Positions 1-11,365 are shown, counted from the first letter of the stretch. The stretch is DNA of 40,928 nucleotides from an uncultured Lachnospiraceae bacterium (GCA_947366105.1 CANAZK010000008.1:1-40928); one strand, 5' to 3'. A program made the numbers and translations. Notes: generated by a model from the sequence alone, not told the origin.

Positions 1-17
1 ATCTAGTACAGTTTGTT

Positions 18-1283
18 TTGGGCTTTTTCGAGGTGTTTCTGAGTTACAGGCTGTGCGATCAACTCATTGTCGGAAGGAAATTATTCAGCGTCTATAAAAT
101 ATATACCTATATTTGCATTAGCTTCGTTGCAGCCTTGCTGGCAATTAACAGGAGTATCATATTCTTTTCAAATTCACTCTTTTTGTTGAATATTATTTTT
201 ATATGGCTTTCGATTGTAGTGTTACACAGGGAAAAATTATTTGAGGTATTACTAATTATCTTAAATTATTTTGTGATTATTTCATTGTTTGATTATCTGT
301 TTTTTCTTTTGATACTATTTTTTTACAGAGATGATTTGAGAGAATTTATTTACCAAGGCGTAAACGGGCAGAGCATTATTGTCTTTTCCATGACTAGAAT
401 GCTGACTTTTTTGCTTTTATGCAAATTTATATTGAAAGATAAGGTAAGGCAGCTCGAACATGGTAAATATATTTTGCTGCTCACAGGCATTTTAGGCTGT
501 ATCTGCCTTCGGAGATTTCAGATGGCAATAGTGGCTTTTCAGGCAGACAGAAGATTTTGGGACAGTATTTTTTTGACGGCGTTTCTGATTGCATTGGGCG
601 CGGTATTTGCAATATACAATAGAAATGTTCTGGAAAGGAATCAAAAACAGCTTATTACTATGAAAAATGATATGCTGGAATCAAATTATAATAACTTGAT
701 ACAGCTGCATAATAAAAACAGAATTTTATATCATGATTATAAAAATCATCTGTATATTTTAAGGCGGTATATGGAAGAACAGCAATATGGAAAAGCTATA
801 GATTATTTGGATGGAATTTTGGGCGACGTTCAGAAAAGAAATGATGTAATATGGCAGAATGAAGATATTGTCCAATTGGTTTTAAATCTTAAGAGTTTCG
901 AGGCGGAACAAAAGGGTATTGATTTTAAAATAGATATAGATGTCATTAGCTGGATGGCTTATGAGGAGAAGGATTTAGGCACCATATTTTTTAACCTGCT
1001 TGATAATGCAATTGAAGCATGCGAGCGCATGGAAAATATGGATAAGTGGATTAAAGTCAGCGTAAAGCTGCTGAATGAGATAACCGTTATTAAGATAGAA
1101 AACAGTGTTACCGGAATGGAGGGGATAGAACAAGGACGCTATATTTCCCAAAAAGAAAATAAAATCATTCATGGTATCGGAATGAAATCTGTGCGGCAAG
1201 CAGTTGAGAAATATAACGGTATAGTGAAGTGGGGACATGAACAGGATAGGTTTATTGTGAATGTTACTTTGTTTGAGGAATAA
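18..1283 (+). CDS. Sensor histidine kinase, GHKL/AgrC-like (5' end runs off the window; the frame stays open to base 3)
   Basis: Multiple N-terminal TM segments, then HDYKNHLYILRRYMEE (H-box) and FFNLLDNAIEACER (N-box) ... HGIGMKSVRQAVEKYNG (G-box), as in VirS/AgrC-type GHKL kinases. Confidence 0.85.
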   Translation: MGFFEVFLSYRLCDQLIVGRKLFSVYKIYTYICISFVAALLAINRSIIFFSNSLFLLNIIFIWLSIVVLHREKLFEVLLIILNYFVIISLFDYLFFLLILFFYRDDLREFIYQGVNGQSIIVFSMTRMLTFLLLCKFILKDKVRQLEHGKYILLLTGILGCICLRRFQMAIVAFQADRRFWDSIFLTAFLIALGAVFAIYNRNVLERNQKQLITMKNDMLESNYNNLIQLHNKNRILYHDYKNHLYILRRYMEEQQYGKAIDYLDGILGDVQKRNDVIWQNEDIVQLVLNLKSFEAEQKGIDFKIDIDVISWMAYEEKDLGTIFFNLLDNAIEACERMENMDKWIKVSVKLLNEITVIKIENSVTGMEGIEQGRYISQKENKIIHGIGMKSVRQAVEKYNGIVKWGHEQDRFIVNVTLFEE

Positions 1284-1409
1284 AAATATCAGACATTTAA
1301 CGGACATGATTGTGCATTTGATGTAAAATATAAGACAAATAGAAAAAAATGTGGTAATATTCTTGTAATAAATCATCAGTGATAAAATATTAGAAAGGAG
1401 ACATTAATT

Positions 1410-1727
1410 ATGAAGAAAAAATTAAGTAAGATTGCTGCAGTTGCATTAGCCGTTGTAATGTTATTTGGAATGAATTTGACACCGTTAAAGGCAGCTGAAG
1501 CAAGAGCACCTCTCTGTCCAAGATGTTCTGGTTCCATGATACCTGTAAAAACATATAGTTCTTGGACAGTTCCAAGGGAAGAACGTTGTACACACGGTTT
1601 TCCGTTTGGTAATGATAAAATTAAAACTAGAACAGTGTATACAACAATTACTTGCAGTAGTTGTAAACTGGCATATCCAACTACAACATCTACTGAAACA
1701 ATGAGGGAATGTTACGGGCACTATTAA
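1410..1727 (+). CDS. Small secreted Cys-rich protein, function unknown
   Basis: Signal peptide MKKKLSKIAAVALAVVMLFGMNLTPLKAAEA; CPRC and CSSC pairs plus two further Cys; RBS gaaaggag upstream. Confidence 0.75.
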   Translation: MKKKLSKIAAVALAVVMLFGMNLTPLKAAEARAPLCPRCSGSMIPVKTYSSWTVPREERCTHGFPFGNDKIKTRTVYTTITCSSCKLAYPTTTSTETMRECYGHY

Positions 1728-1740
1728 AATGTTGAATAAC

Positions 1741-1772
1741 AAGCGGCTTCCTGTTAATTCAGGAACCGCTTT
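1741..1772 (+). terminator. Rho-independent-like hairpin
   Basis: AAGCGGcTTCCTG ttaatt CAGGAAcCGCTTT. Confidence 0.7.
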
Positions 1773-1858
1773 ATTGCCATACTTGGGGCGAGAGAGAAAT
1801 GTAAGATTATTATGCCGATAAATGGTAAGAGTAAATATTGTGAAAGAGATGAGGGAGA

Positions 1859-3142
1859 ATGAAATCGGAATGTAAAAATATGACAGCGATTATTTGTATA
1901 TTTTGTTTGTTGGTGGGTATAACCGGCTGCAAAAGTTCGGACAAAGCAGATAGGGAATCTAAAAAAACGCTGACTGTAATTGCAGAGACAATGTTTCGGC
2001 GAACAGTAGAAGAAGCGGCGGATTATATGATGGAAAAGGATCCGGACATGGAGGTTAAGATACAGTTTCTTCCAGATAATCAAGAGAAGAGAGAAACGGA
2101 GATTCAGAAACTTCGTACACAAATTATGGCAGGAGATGGACCGGATGTATACTTGCTTGATAACTTGAGGGAGGATACGACAGTTTCCCAAACTCCTCTT
2201 TTTGAAAATCCCTATAAAACCATGCAGAGCGGGGCGCTTGCATCCTTAGAACGTTATATGGAAGAAGATACTTATTGGGAGAATGGAACATATAAGAAAG
2301 AATTTCTTACGGCGGGACAGTACGAAGGAAAACAGTACATGATTCCGCTGTCATGTTCTTATGAGGTGTTGATGTCAGAGACTGCGGATATAGAAAACTT
2401 AAGTGATAAAACATTGGGAGAGTGGCTTGAAGAGGCAAAACAGTCTGATAATGAGCGCCTGAAAGAAGTTATGCGTGGAAGAGATATGACGGCTGGGCGG
2501 TGGATTTATAATGCTGCAGATTATGAAAAGCAGGAAGTATTTTTCGATAAGCAGAAATGGAAAACATTTTACATATCATATCACATGTATCGGAAATCGG
2601 AATGGGAACAGTATATTGAGCCAAAAAAGGAAGGTGACGTTTTTGGCCGTTCAGATAGGGTTGATTTTATAGATGACAGTATAAAAGCAGTGGCGCTGAT
2701 TCCGGATTTGGAGGGTAGGCGGCAGGCTTGGGTGCAGGCATTTGGCGCTGTCGGAATGTCGTGTGAGGACAAGGAGAGTGCATATCAGTTTCTGATGCTT
2801 TTTTTGAATAATGAAATAGAGACGGAAAGAAGTAAACAAGGAAAAGATACATTTGTAAAAGGCTGCATTGATATGGAAATACCGGTGCAGGAAAGCGCTA
2901 TTGAAAGCAGATGGAAAGAAATAGGTATTTCAGACGAAAAGGTTCAAATAATATTAGAGTCATTTCGGGAAGTGGAAGGCGCTTATTTTACGACAAGTGT
3001 GGAACAATTTTTGACAAATTCGGTGGAAGAGGCTTCTTGGAGATGCGATGATCCCAATATAGATTTAACCCAATGGGAGGCGGAAGCTTCCGAATTTGCC
3101 GAGAAGGCATGGAATGATTATAATATGTTGGTATCAGAGTAG
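1859..3142 (+). CDS. Extracellular solute-binding lipoprotein of an ABC transporter (family 1-like)
   Basis: Lipobox LVGITGC; LRTQIMAGDGPDVYLLD and the general layout of sugar-binding proteins; followed by two permeases. Confidence 0.85.
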   Translation: MKSECKNMTAIICIFCLLVGITGCKSSDKADRESKKTLTVIAETMFRRTVEEAADYMMEKDPDMEVKIQFLPDNQEKRETEIQKLRTQIMAGDGPDVYLLDNLREDTTVSQTPLFENPYKTMQSGALASLERYMEEDTYWENGTYKKEFLTAGQYEGKQYMIPLSCSYEVLMSETADIENLSDKTLGEWLEEAKQSDNERLKEVMRGRDMTAGRWIYNAADYEKQEVFFDKQKWKTFYISYHMYRKSEWEQYIEPKKEGDVFGRSDRVDFIDDSIKAVALIPDLEGRRQAWVQAFGAVGMSCEDKESAYQFLMLFLNNEIETERSKQGKDTFVKGCIDMEIPVQESAIESRWKEIGISDEKVQIILESFREVEGAYFTTSVEQFLTNSVEEASWRCDDPNIDLTQWEAEASEFAEKAWNDYNMLVSE

Positions 3143-3164
3143 AAGACTTGAGGGGGTGCGTACC

Positions 3165-4022
3165 ATGCGTAAGAAAAATAACGGTTTGCTTTTGGCGCTG
3201 CCGCAGCTGGCGGGGTTCCTTGTGTTTTATTTTGTACCTTTTTTGATTACCGTGTGGTATTCCGTTTCCTTTGGAATAGGGGAAAGGGAATTTGTAGGCT
3301 TGGATAATTATAAGGAACTGTTTCAAAACGAAATGTTTTTACTGGCAGTCAAAAATACAATTAAGTATATGTCAGTAACCGTACCGATTACTTTGGCTGC
3401 CGCGATGCTGTTAGCCGCGGCGCTGCAAAATACGGTGAAAGCAGTCCGGTTTTTCCAAATGTCCTTTTTGTACCCTATGATTCTTCCAATTGCGTCTGTT
3501 GTTCTCGGCGTGCAGTTTTTATGGGGCGCCGGCGGGGCATGGAATCGTTTGCTAAGAGCTGTAGGCGTAGAAGGGACGGACTGGCTTCAGACACCGGCGG
3601 CGTTTTGGGTATTGTGTGCGTTATACTTTTGGAGATTTGCAGGATATTATATTTTGATTTATTTGGCAAGGCTTCAGATGATACCGAAGGAATACTATGA
3701 ATATGCGGCTTTATTCGGTGCGAATGAGAAAGCACGGTTTCGATATATTACATTGCCCACATTGGTTCCTACGATTTTGTTCACACTCATTCTTTCCGTA
3801 ATGAATGCGTTCAAATGTTACCGGGAGGCTTTTTTACTGGGTGGCAGCCATCCTGATAACAGTATATATCTGCTGCAGCATTTTATGAACAATAATTTTC
3901 AAAACTTGAATTATCAGAAGATTTCTTCCGCGGCAGTCAGTATTGTTGCAGCGCTTCTTTTCGTAACAGGAGTTATTTGCGGACTGTATCTGCTCATGAA
4001 GAAAGGGGAAAAATATGGTTAG
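3165..4022 (+). CDS. ABC transporter permease (MalF/UgpA-like)
   Basis: LALPQLAGFLVFYFVPFLITVWYS and EYYEYAALFGANEKARFRYITLPTLVPT (EAA loop); start chosen at the ATG after the RBS-like ggggg. Confidence 0.88.
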   Translation: MRKKNNGLLLALPQLAGFLVFYFVPFLITVWYSVSFGIGEREFVGLDNYKELFQNEMFLLAVKNTIKYMSVTVPITLAAAMLLAAALQNTVKAVRFFQMSFLYPMILPIASVVLGVQFLWGAGGAWNRLLRAVGVEGTDWLQTPAAFWVLCALYFWRFAGYYILIYLARLQMIPKEYYEYAALFGANEKARFRYITLPTLVPTILFTLILSVMNAFKCYREAFLLGGSHPDNSIYLLQHFMNNNFQNLNYQKISSAAVSIVAALLFVTGVICGLYLLMKKGEKYG

Positions 4023-4794
4023 AATTAAAAGGCAAAAGAGAGTGATATTCTTTCTTATACTGGCGGCGGTGCTTTTCTTTCCTGTGATTTATATGCTGAT
4101 ATGTTCCGTGTGGAAAGGGGTGGATGCAGGACTTTCCTTTATGAGTTATTATGATGTTTTTTTGGAAAGTCCGGGATATTTGGTAAAGTTTTGGCGGAGT
4201 CTTGGCATGTGTCTTTTAATTTCCGCAGGACAGACGGTGCTTGCATGTATGGCAGGAACGGCATTTGCAAAATACAGCTTTATCGGGAAAAAAATTTGGC
4301 TTGTTGTAATGGCGCTTTTCATGGTTCTTCCGATACAAGTTACACTACTTCCGAATTATATTCTTTTAGAAAAACTGGGCTTTTTAAATAGCTGGAAAGC
4401 GTTAATTATTCCGGGAATATTTTCTCCTTTTGGGACCGTATGGCTTACGTTTATTTTTCGGTCGCTGCCGAATGAATGGTTGGACGCGGCAAGGCTTGAC
4501 AGAGCCAATCAGCTTCAGATTATTCGTTATATCATTGTCCCGGCATCGAAACCTGCAATTGTGACTCTGTTTGTGCTCGTTTTTGTGGAAAGCTGGAACA
4601 TGGTGGAGCAGCCTGTCATATTTTTGGAGGAACAGCTTGATTATCCGCTTTCGGTATTTTTGGCGGGAGTTGCCCAAAACAGTATTGGCATACAGTCGGT
4701 ATGCGGACTTTTGTGTCTGCTCCCGGTGACGTTTTTCTTCCTATATTATCATACGGAACTGACGGACGGTTTGAGAGATACTTTATGGAGTTGA
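4015..4794 (+). CDS. ABC transporter permease (MalG/UgpE-like)
   Basis: EAA loop NEWLDAARLDRANQLQIIRYIIVPASKPAI; overlaps the preceding ORF by 8 bp. Confidence 0.88.
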   Translation: MVRIKRQKRVIFFLILAAVLFFPVIYMLICSVWKGVDAGLSFMSYYDVFLESPGYLVKFWRSLGMCLLISAGQTVLACMAGTAFAKYSFIGKKIWLVVMALFMVLPIQVTLLPNYILLEKLGFLNSWKALIIPGIFSPFGTVWLTFIFRSLPNEWLDAARLDRANQLQIIRYIIVPASKPAIVTLFVLVFVESWNMVEQPVIFLEEQLDYPLSVFLAGVAQNSIGIQSVCGLLCLLPVTFFFLYYHTELTDGLRDTLWS

Positions 4795-4799
4795 TGCAT

Positions 4800-5591
4800 A
4801 TGGCGAAAAAGAGAGTTTGGACGGCAGGCTGTGCCGTATTGATTCTGCTTCTGACATGTACCGTTTTATCTATGCGTGTGGAAAAGATGATGCGGATTGA
4901 GGTAGAGACTGTGACGGCAGTGAAGGAGGAACAGGATTCGGAGTTGGCGAAGATTCCCATATCCTGCTATAATGAAGATAAAAGTTCTTTTTTCTATGCC
5001 CATGAAAGGAAAGGACTTTTCGGAGCAGAGCTTGTGGCGGTCAAAAAGGAAAGTTATCCTATAGATGAAGAGGAAGAAATGGCCTTGATCGTTTACACGG
5101 AGGGATTTGATTCCACAGGAATGAAACCGCTGAAAATCGTCAGTCAGTCTTCATGGCCTTTGGAGGAAGGGGATTTGCTTGTATTGAAAGAGGATCGTGA
5201 AGTAGACGTTGTAAAACAGATTCAGATTCTTGCATGTTTCACGGCGATTTTGCTGCCGGGTATTCTTCTGCTTGTAAGATGTGTGAAAAGGTTTAGCGAC
5301 TTACGTGACGGAAACTGGAAAGCGGGAATAGAAAGTTTTATTATTATAGGAATTTGGCTCGGCAGTATATTTTCTTTGACGGGAAAGCTTGATATTCCCA
5401 GGGAATACCTTCCCCCGGAATATATTTTAGATATAGGGTTTTATATCAATGAAATCCAAGAATTTAAGTTATTAGAGTACTATGGCAGAGAACTGCTTAT
5501 CTGTATAGTTTGCGTCGGATTTATATGGTTTGGAAGTATATTGGCGGTATTTTTTTGCTGTACTTATAGAAAATCCCGTAAAAGTAAATAG
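4800..5591 (+). CDS. Membrane protein of unknown function, last gene of the ABC operon
   Basis: N-terminal TM plus several later TM segments; closely follows the permease gene. Confidence 0.6.
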   Translation: MAKKRVWTAGCAVLILLLTCTVLSMRVEKMMRIEVETVTAVKEEQDSELAKIPISCYNEDKSSFFYAHERKGLFGAELVAVKKESYPIDEEEEMALIVYTEGFDSTGMKPLKIVSQSSWPLEEGDLLVLKEDREVDVVKQIQILACFTAILLPGILLLVRCVKRFSDLRDGNWKAGIESFIIIGIWLGSIFSLTGKLDIPREYLPPEYILDIGFYINEIQEFKLLEYYGRELLICIVCVGFIWFGSILAVFFCCTYRKSRKSK

Positions 5592-5670
5592 AATATTTAT
5601 AATATAATCACTTCTTATACATGGCAGCTCGCATAGAGGAGTTTATTGCTTCGCAACCGCTCGCGCGCGG

Positions 5671-5696
5671 AGAATGTGCAATGCACATTCTTTTTT
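5671..5696. terminator. Terminator hairpin
   Basis: AGAATGTGCA A TGCACATTCT followed by a T-run. Confidence 0.7.
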
Positions 5697-5706
5697 ATAA
5701 AGCATG

Positions 5707-6231
5707 TTATATTTCATTGCCGAATGACAGTTCCTTATACAGAACATGCCTCATAAGTCCGCCGTATTTTCGGACGGTTGCGAGGATTTCAAATCCATTT
5801 TTTAATATAGTATTGAGACTTGCCGGGTTATCCGGCGAGACTGTGGCGAAAGCCTTTGTATAAACGGTGTTCTCAAGCATTTCTTCTCCGGCGCGGAGTA
5901 ATCTGCCCTGCAGTCCCTGTCCGCGGAATTCCGGGAATACTCCGGCAGAATCCATGTATACCACGTGTGATTTTTCTTCATCAGTAAGATTTAAGTAATC
6001 TCCAAGATGTTCAGGTTCGTTAATATCCGGAAAACGGAAGATAAAATATCCTGCCAGTCTGTCGTTTTCTTCCGCAAGCAATGCGAATCCGTGAACGTCG
6101 TCGATATAGCTTCGGATATCCTCGGCAATGTCAATGACATACATGGTCGGGTCCTCCATGTTTGAACGAATCACTTTCATAGAGTCGGCAAGACGTTCGG
6201 CGTCATGTATCTCAGCTTTTCTAAAAATCAT
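5707..6231 (-). CDS. GNAT family N-acetyltransferase
   Basis: VVYMDSAGVFPEFRGQGLQGRLLRAGEEML acetyl-CoA loop; FATVSPDNPASLNTILKNGFEIL. Confidence 0.85.
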   Translation of the reverse strand: MIFRKAEIHDAERLADSMKVIRSNMEDPTMYVIDIAEDIRSYIDDVHGFALLAEENDRLAGYFIFRFPDINEPEHLGDYLNLTDEEKSHVVYMDSAGVFPEFRGQGLQGRLLRAGEEMLENTVYTKAFATVSPDNPASLNTILKNGFEILATVRKYGGLMRHVLYKELSFGNEI

Positions 6232-6358
6232 AATACCAGTTCTCCTTTTGTTTCAGATAAAAAATAGTTTACCAGTTTTCAGCGCAAAGCACAATGAAAT
6301 ACATGCATAAAATTCCTGAAATTCCAAATAATAAAATTAAAAAAGGCGGGAGAAATTT

Positions 6359-7036
6359 ATGAGTGATAAGACAGAACAGCAGAATGAGGAAATCAAGGAA
6401 ACGGGAAGTCTTGAGCTTACCCATAATAAAAATAAACACAATATCCAGCTGCTTACTATTATAGGGGAAATAGAAGGGCATGAGGCAGTCAGCGGAAATA
6501 CGAAAGCGACAAAATATGAACATCTTTTGCCGAAACTGGCAGAAGTAGAGGATAATGATGAAATTGAAGGACTGTTGGTACTGCTTAATACTCTTGGAGG
6601 TGACGTGGAGGCGGGACTTGCAATCGCCGAGATGATTGCGTCTTTAAGCAAGCCGAGTGTTTCGCTTGTATTGGGAGGAAGTCATTCTATCGGAGGACCG
6701 CTTGCGGTGTCGGCGGATTATTCGTTCATTGTGCCAAGCGGGACGATGGTTGTTCATCCGGTACGGTCAAGCGGAATGTTTATCGGGGTAATGCAGAGTT
6801 ATAAAAATATTGAAAAGACACAGAACAGAATTACGAAATTTATTTCGGATCATTCCAAAGTATCTCAGGAGCGCATAGAGCAGCTGATGCTGGATCCGAC
6901 GCAGCTTGTGAAGGACGTGGGAACTATGCTGGAAGGCGAGGAAGCAGTGAAAGAAGGATTGATTGACGAGGTGGGCGGCATGAAGGATGCACTTGGCAAG
7001 CTTCATGAGATGATTGAGCGCGGAGAAAAAAAGTGA
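6359..7036 (+). CDS. ClpP-like/TepA-type serine protease
   Basis: ClpP-fold pattern NTLGGDVEAGLAIAEMI, LGGSHSIGGPLAVSADYSFIVPSGTMVVHPV; adjacent to ftsK/spoIIIE as in Bacillus. Confidence 0.88.
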   Translation: MSDKTEQQNEEIKETGSLELTHNKNKHNIQLLTIIGEIEGHEAVSGNTKATKYEHLLPKLAEVEDNDEIEGLLVLLNTLGGDVEAGLAIAEMIASLSKPSVSLVLGGSHSIGGPLAVSADYSFIVPSGTMVVHPVRSSGMFIGVMQSYKNIEKTQNRITKFISDHSKVSQERIEQLMLDPTQLVKDVGTMLEGEEAVKEGLIDEVGGMKDALGKLHEMIERGEKK

Positions 7037-7098
7037 TGACATAAGCACCCTGTAATGCTATAATATGATATGTATGCTTATAGCCGGGGAGGTATTTT

Positions 7099-9663
7099 AT
7101 GGCATCTAAGTCAAACAAAACGAAAAAAACTACAAAAAAAACAACACAGTCAGGAAAGTCAAAAAAGCAGAAAGCTGTGAAGGCATCGCAGAATAACTCA
7201 TTTGTAGGCGGAGAGATTATCATTCTGTCTTCATTTGCAGTGTGTGCATTGCTTTTAATCAGTAATTTTGGAGTCGGCGGATTTTTAGGAGGGCTTGTCT
7301 CTTCCTTTTTATTCGGAACATTCGGTCTGCCGGCATATATTATACCAATTATCATTTTTATAGGAATTGCCTTTGTAATATCTAACAAAAGCAATTCCGC
7401 CGCGTACATAAAAGTGGCCGCCGGGGCGGTATTAACGACAATGATCTGTACGTTTATTCAGCTTGCTTCCACATCCTATGACAAATCTTATGGGTATTGG
7501 GATTATTATAAAGCGTCCAGTACAGACAAAAGCGGCGGAGGAATTATAGGAGGCATATTCGTAAAACTTCTTTGTCCGGCAGTCGGAATCGCGGGTACAT
7601 TTGTGATTGTGATTGTGCTGATTATTATCTGCCTTGTGCTGATCACAGAGAAATCATTTCTTCATGGAGTTCAAAAAGGAAGCAAAAAAGCATATGAGGC
7701 GGCGCGTGAGGACGCGCAAAAACGAAGAGAGCATGCAATTGCGCGAAGAGAAGAGCGTGAACATAACAGGGAACTTAAGAGACGTGACAGACAGGTTTCG
7801 GGAGTGTCATTTGATACAACGCTTCCGAAGACTAAACCGGAGGTGAAAGAGATTACGGCTCTGGAGCCGGAGGCGTATGTGCCGGAGATACCGGATATGC
7901 CGCTTGTCAACGAACGGATGGAGATTCCGTTTGGCGGTACGGAGGAGTCTGCAGAACCGGAACATATTGCGTCTGAGGAAGCGTCCGGCGTGAAAGAACC
8001 GGATATGAAACCAATTCAGCCGGAACCGTTTGTTATCAATCGGGCAGCTGTTGAGGAAGAGGCGGAGGCGGCAGTGGAGAATGTCCCTGAGCCTGTTCCG
8101 GTAAAGAAGAAAACTGAAAAGGCGGATATTGCGTCGGAAGTAGCGGACGTGGAGGCGGTGATTGAAGAAGAGAGCCGGAAACAGAAACCGGTTTATCAGT
8201 TTCCGCCGATGAGTCTTTTGAAAAAAGGCAAGAAAAGCGGAGGTGATTCTGACAGTTATCTGCGTGAAACTGCCATGAAGCTTCAGCAGACTCTTAAAAA
8301 TTTCGGAGTGAATGTAACGGTAACCAATGTAAGCTGCGGACCGTCTGTTACACGTTTTGAACTTCAGCCGGAGCAGGGTGTGAAGGTAAGTAAAATTGTG
8401 GGGCTGACAGACGATATCAAGTTGAATCTTGCTGCTACGGATATCCGAATTGAGGCTCCTATACCGGGAAAAGCGGCAGTTGGAATCGAGGTTCCGAACA
8501 AAGAAAATGTGGCGGTCATGCTGAGAGATCTGCTTGAGGCGGAGGAATTCAAGAAGCATCCGTCCAATATTGCATTTGCGGCGGGACGGGATATAGCCGG
8601 CAAGGTGGTTGTAGCGGATATAAAGAAGATGCCTCATGTATTAATTGCGGGCTCCACAGGTTCCGGTAAGTCAGTCTGTATCAATACGCTTATTATGAGT
8701 ATTTTATATAAAGCCAATCCGGACGACGTGAAATTGATCATGGTAGACCCGAAGGTGGTGGAGCTGAGCGTATATAATGGCATTCCGCATCTTATGATTC
8801 CGGTTGTGACCGATCCGAAGAAGGCATCGGGAGCGCTTAACTGGGCGGTGGTGGAGATGGAGAAACGTTATCAATTGTTTGCGGAATATAATGTCCGGGA
8901 TTTGAATGGATATAATGAAAAAGTGGAGCAGATTAAAGACATTGAAGACGAGACTAAACCGCAGAAGATGCCGCAGATTGTCATTATTGTGGACGAGCTT
9001 GCGGATCTGATGATGGTCGCTCCGGGAGAGGTTGAGACAGCAATCTGCCGTCTCGCCCAGCTTGCAAGGGCGGCGGGAATTCATCTTGTTCTTGCAACAC
9101 AGAGACCTTCCGTGAATGTCATTACTGGTCTCATTAAAGCCAATATGCCGTCGCGAATTGCTTTTTCTGTTTCTTCAGGTGTGGATTCGCGTACAATTAT
9201 AGATATGAATGGTGCAGAGAAGCTTCTTGGAAAGGGCGATATGCTCTTTTATCCGTCAGGTTATCAAAAACCGGTGCGTGTTCAGGGCTCTTTTGTATCA
9301 GACAAAGAAGTACAGTCAGTCGTAGAGTTTCTTGTAAACAATAACGGCAACGCGTCATATGACGAAGAGATTACGAATCATGTGAACAGCGCGGCTTCCA
9401 ACGTTGCCAGCGCAGCCCAAGGGGCGTCAGGAGGGGATGAAAGGGACATGTATTTTGCAGATGCAGGTCGCTTCATTATAGAAAAAGATAAGGCATCCAT
9501 AGGTATGCTGCAAAGAGTATTTAAAATAGGTTTTAACCGGGCGGCCCGCATCATGGACCAGCTTGCAGAAGCAGGGGTTGTCGGTGAAGAGGAAGGAACG
9601 AAGCCAAGAAAGGTACTGATGTCTATGGAAGAATTTGAACAGTACATAGAAGAGTACATCTAA
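7099..9663 (+). CDS. FtsK/SpoIIIE family DNA translocase
   Basis: N-terminal TM helices, Walker [31 protein letters not shown], Walker [15 protein letters not shown]-terminal gamma winged helix. Confidence 0.97.
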   Translation: MASKSNKTKKTTKKTTQSGKSKKQKAVKASQNNSFVGGEIIILSSFAVCALLLISNFGVGGFLGGLVSSFLFGTFGLPAYIIPIIIFIGIAFVISNKSNSAAYIKVAAGAVLTTMICTFIQLASTSYDKSYGYWDYYKASSTDKSGGGIIGGIFVKLLCPAVGIAGTFVIVIVLIIICLVLITEKSFLHGVQKGSKKAYEAAREDAQKRREHAIARREEREHNRELKRRDRQVSGVSFDTTLPKTKPEVKEITALEPEAYVPEIPDMPLVNERMEIPFGGTEESAEPEHIASEEASGVKEPDMKPIQPEPFVINRAAVEEEAEAAVENVPEPVPVKKKTEKADIASEVADVEAVIEEESRKQKPVYQFPPMSLLKKGKKSGGDSDSYLRETAMKLQQTLKNFGVNVTVTNVSCGPSVTRFELQPEQGVKVSKIVGLTDDIKLNLAATDIRIEAPIPGKAAVGIEVPNKENVAVMLRDLLEAEEFKKHPSNIAFAAGRDIAGKVVVADIKKMPHVLIAGSTGSGKSVCINTLIMSILYKANPDDVKLIMVDPKVVELSVYNGIPHLMIPVVTDPKKASGALNWAVVEMEKRYQLFAEYNVRDLNGYNEKVEQIKDIEDETKPQKMPQIVIIVDELADLMMVAPGEVETAICRLAQLARAAGIHLVLATQRPSVNVITGLIKANMPSRIAFSVSSGVDSRTIIDMNGAEKLLGKGDMLFYPSGYQKPVRVQGSFVSDKEVQSVVEFLVNNNGNASYDEEITNHVNSAASNVASAAQGASGGDERDMYFADAGRFIIEKDKASIGMLQRVFKIGFNRAARIMDQLAEAGVVGEEEGTKPRKVLMSMEEFEQYIEEYI

Positions 9664-9683
9664 AACAAAGGAGGATTACTACT

Positions 9684-11354
9684 ATGAAAACAGATATCCA
9701 GATTGCACAGGAAGCGCAGATGGCGCACATCAAAGACGTGGCGGCAAGCATTGGCATTCAGGAGGAAGACCTGGAATTCTACGGAAAATATAAAGCAAAA
9801 TTATCCGACGAGCTGTGGGAGAAGGTAAAGGATAACAAAGACGGTAAATTAGTACTTGTAACGGCAATCAACCCGACTCCGGCGGGAGAGGGTAAAACGA
9901 CTACAAGCGTCGGACTTGGACAGGCTATGGCGAAGTTGAATCAAAAAGCAATCATTGCGCTTCGTGAGCCTTCCCTTGGACCATGTTTTGGAATCAAAGG
10001 AGGCGCAGCCGGAGGCGGATATGCGCAAGTTGTTCCGATGGAGGACTTAAATCTTCATTTTACCGGGGACTTTCATGCTATTACATCTGCGAATAATCTA
10101 TTGGCGGCTCTTCTTGACAACCACATTCAACAGGGGAACAGCCTTCAGATTGATCCGAGGCAGGTTGTGTGGAAACGCTGTCTTGATATGAACGACCGTG
10201 TTTTGCGCAACGTTGTGGTAGGTCTTGGAAACAAGATGGACGGTATGGTGAGAGAAGATCATTTTGTAATTACGGTTGCTTCTGAGATTATGGCAATTCT
10301 TTGTCTTGCAAATGACCTTCATGATTTGAAAGAAAGGCTCGGGCGCATTGTTGTAGCATATAATTTTGCGGGTGAGCCGGTGACGGCAGAACAGCTGAAT
10401 GCAACCGGAGCAATGACGGCTCTTTTAAAGGATGCAATTAAACCGAATTTAATCCAGACATTAGAACATACGCCGGCGCTTGTACACGGCGGTCCATTTG
10501 CGAACATTGCACATGGCTGTAACAGTGTAAGAGCTACAAAGACGGCATTAAAGCTCTGTGATATTGTTATTACGGAGGCTGGTTTCGGCGCGGATTTGGG
10601 CGCGGAGAAATTTATGAATATTAAGTGCAGAAGCGCGCAGCTGAAACCGGATGCGGTAGTTCTTGTTGCAACAGTACGTGCTTTGAAATATAATGGCGGC
10701 GTTGCAAAGAATGATCTCGGAGAAGAGAATCTTGAAGCCCTCGCAAAAGGTATTGTAAACCTTGAGAAGCATATTGAAAATGTACAGAAATTCGGAGTGC
10801 CTGTTGTTGTTACGTTGAATTCATTCGTAACGGATACAGAAGCAGAGTATAAATTTGTCAAGAAATTCTGTGAAGAGCGCGGCTGCGAGTTTGCGCTTTC
10901 TGAAGTATGGGCAAGAGGCGGAGAAGGCGGAGTTGCTTTGGCAGAGAAAGTTTTAGAGACATTGAATACAAAAGAAAGCCATTTCCATACGCTTTATAAG
11001 GATGAGCTTTCATTAAAAGAAAAGATTGAAACAATAGCAAAAGAAATCTACGGAGCTTCAGGCGTGGAGTATGCGCCGGCTGCGGAAAAGCAGATTACGA
11101 AAATTGAAGCGATGGGATTCAAAGAGCTTCCAGTGTGTATGGCGAAGAACCAGTATTCATTATCTGATGATGCGGCTCTTCTTGGACGCCCGGAAAACTT
11201 TAAAATACATATAAGAGAAGTGTATGTAAGCGCCGGGGCAGGTTTTGTTGTTGCCCTTACCGGAGCAATTATGACCATGCCGGGTCTTCCGAAGGTTCCG
11301 GCAGCTAATGGAATTGACGTAAACACAGAAGGACAGATTACCGGATTATTCTAA
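9684..11354 (+). CDS. fhs: Formate--tetrahydrofolate ligase
   Basis: [73 protein letters not shown]. Confidence 0.98.
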   Translation: MKTDIQIAQEAQMAHIKDVAASIGIQEEDLEFYGKYKAKLSDELWEKVKDNKDGKLVLVTAINPTPAGEGKTTTSVGLGQAMAKLNQKAIIALREPSLGPCFGIKGGAAGGGYAQVVPMEDLNLHFTGDFHAITSANNLLAALLDNHIQQGNSLQIDPRQVVWKRCLDMNDRVLRNVVVGLGNKMDGMVREDHFVITVASEIMAILCLANDLHDLKERLGRIVVAYNFAGEPVTAEQLNATGAMTALLKDAIKPNLIQTLEHTPALVHGGPFANIAHGCNSVRATKTALKLCDIVITEAGFGADLGAEKFMNIKCRSAQLKPDAVVLVATVRALKYNGGVAKNDLGEENLEALAKGIVNLEKHIENVQKFGVPVVVTLNSFVTDTEAEYKFVKKFCEERGCEFALSEVWARGGEGGVALAEKVLETLNTKESHFHTLYKDELSLKEKIETIAKEIYGASGVEYAPAAEKQITKIEAMGFKELPVCMAKNQYSLSDDAALLGRPENFKIHIREVYVSAGAGFVVALTGAIMTMPGLPKVPAANGIDVNTEGQITGLF

Positions 11355-11365
11355 GGAGTATTGAT

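Noticed and set aside
975-1376. 133-aa minus-strand ORF at the end of the kinase gene
   Set aside because: Antisense to GHKL catalytic motifs; no signal of its own.
5621-5863. 80-aa plus-strand ORF (MAARIEEFIASQPLARGE...)
   Set aside because: Runs through a terminator hairpin and antisense into the GNAT gene; no convincing RBS.
7807-8637. 276-aa minus-strand ORF opposite ftsK/spoIIIE
   Set aside because: Arg/His/Leu-rich mirror of a GC-biased coding strand; fully antisense to a strongly supported gene; no motif.
10319-10861. 180-aa minus-strand ORF opposite fhs
   Set aside because: Antisense to a clear housekeeping gene; Ala/Ser/Thr-rich low-information translation.
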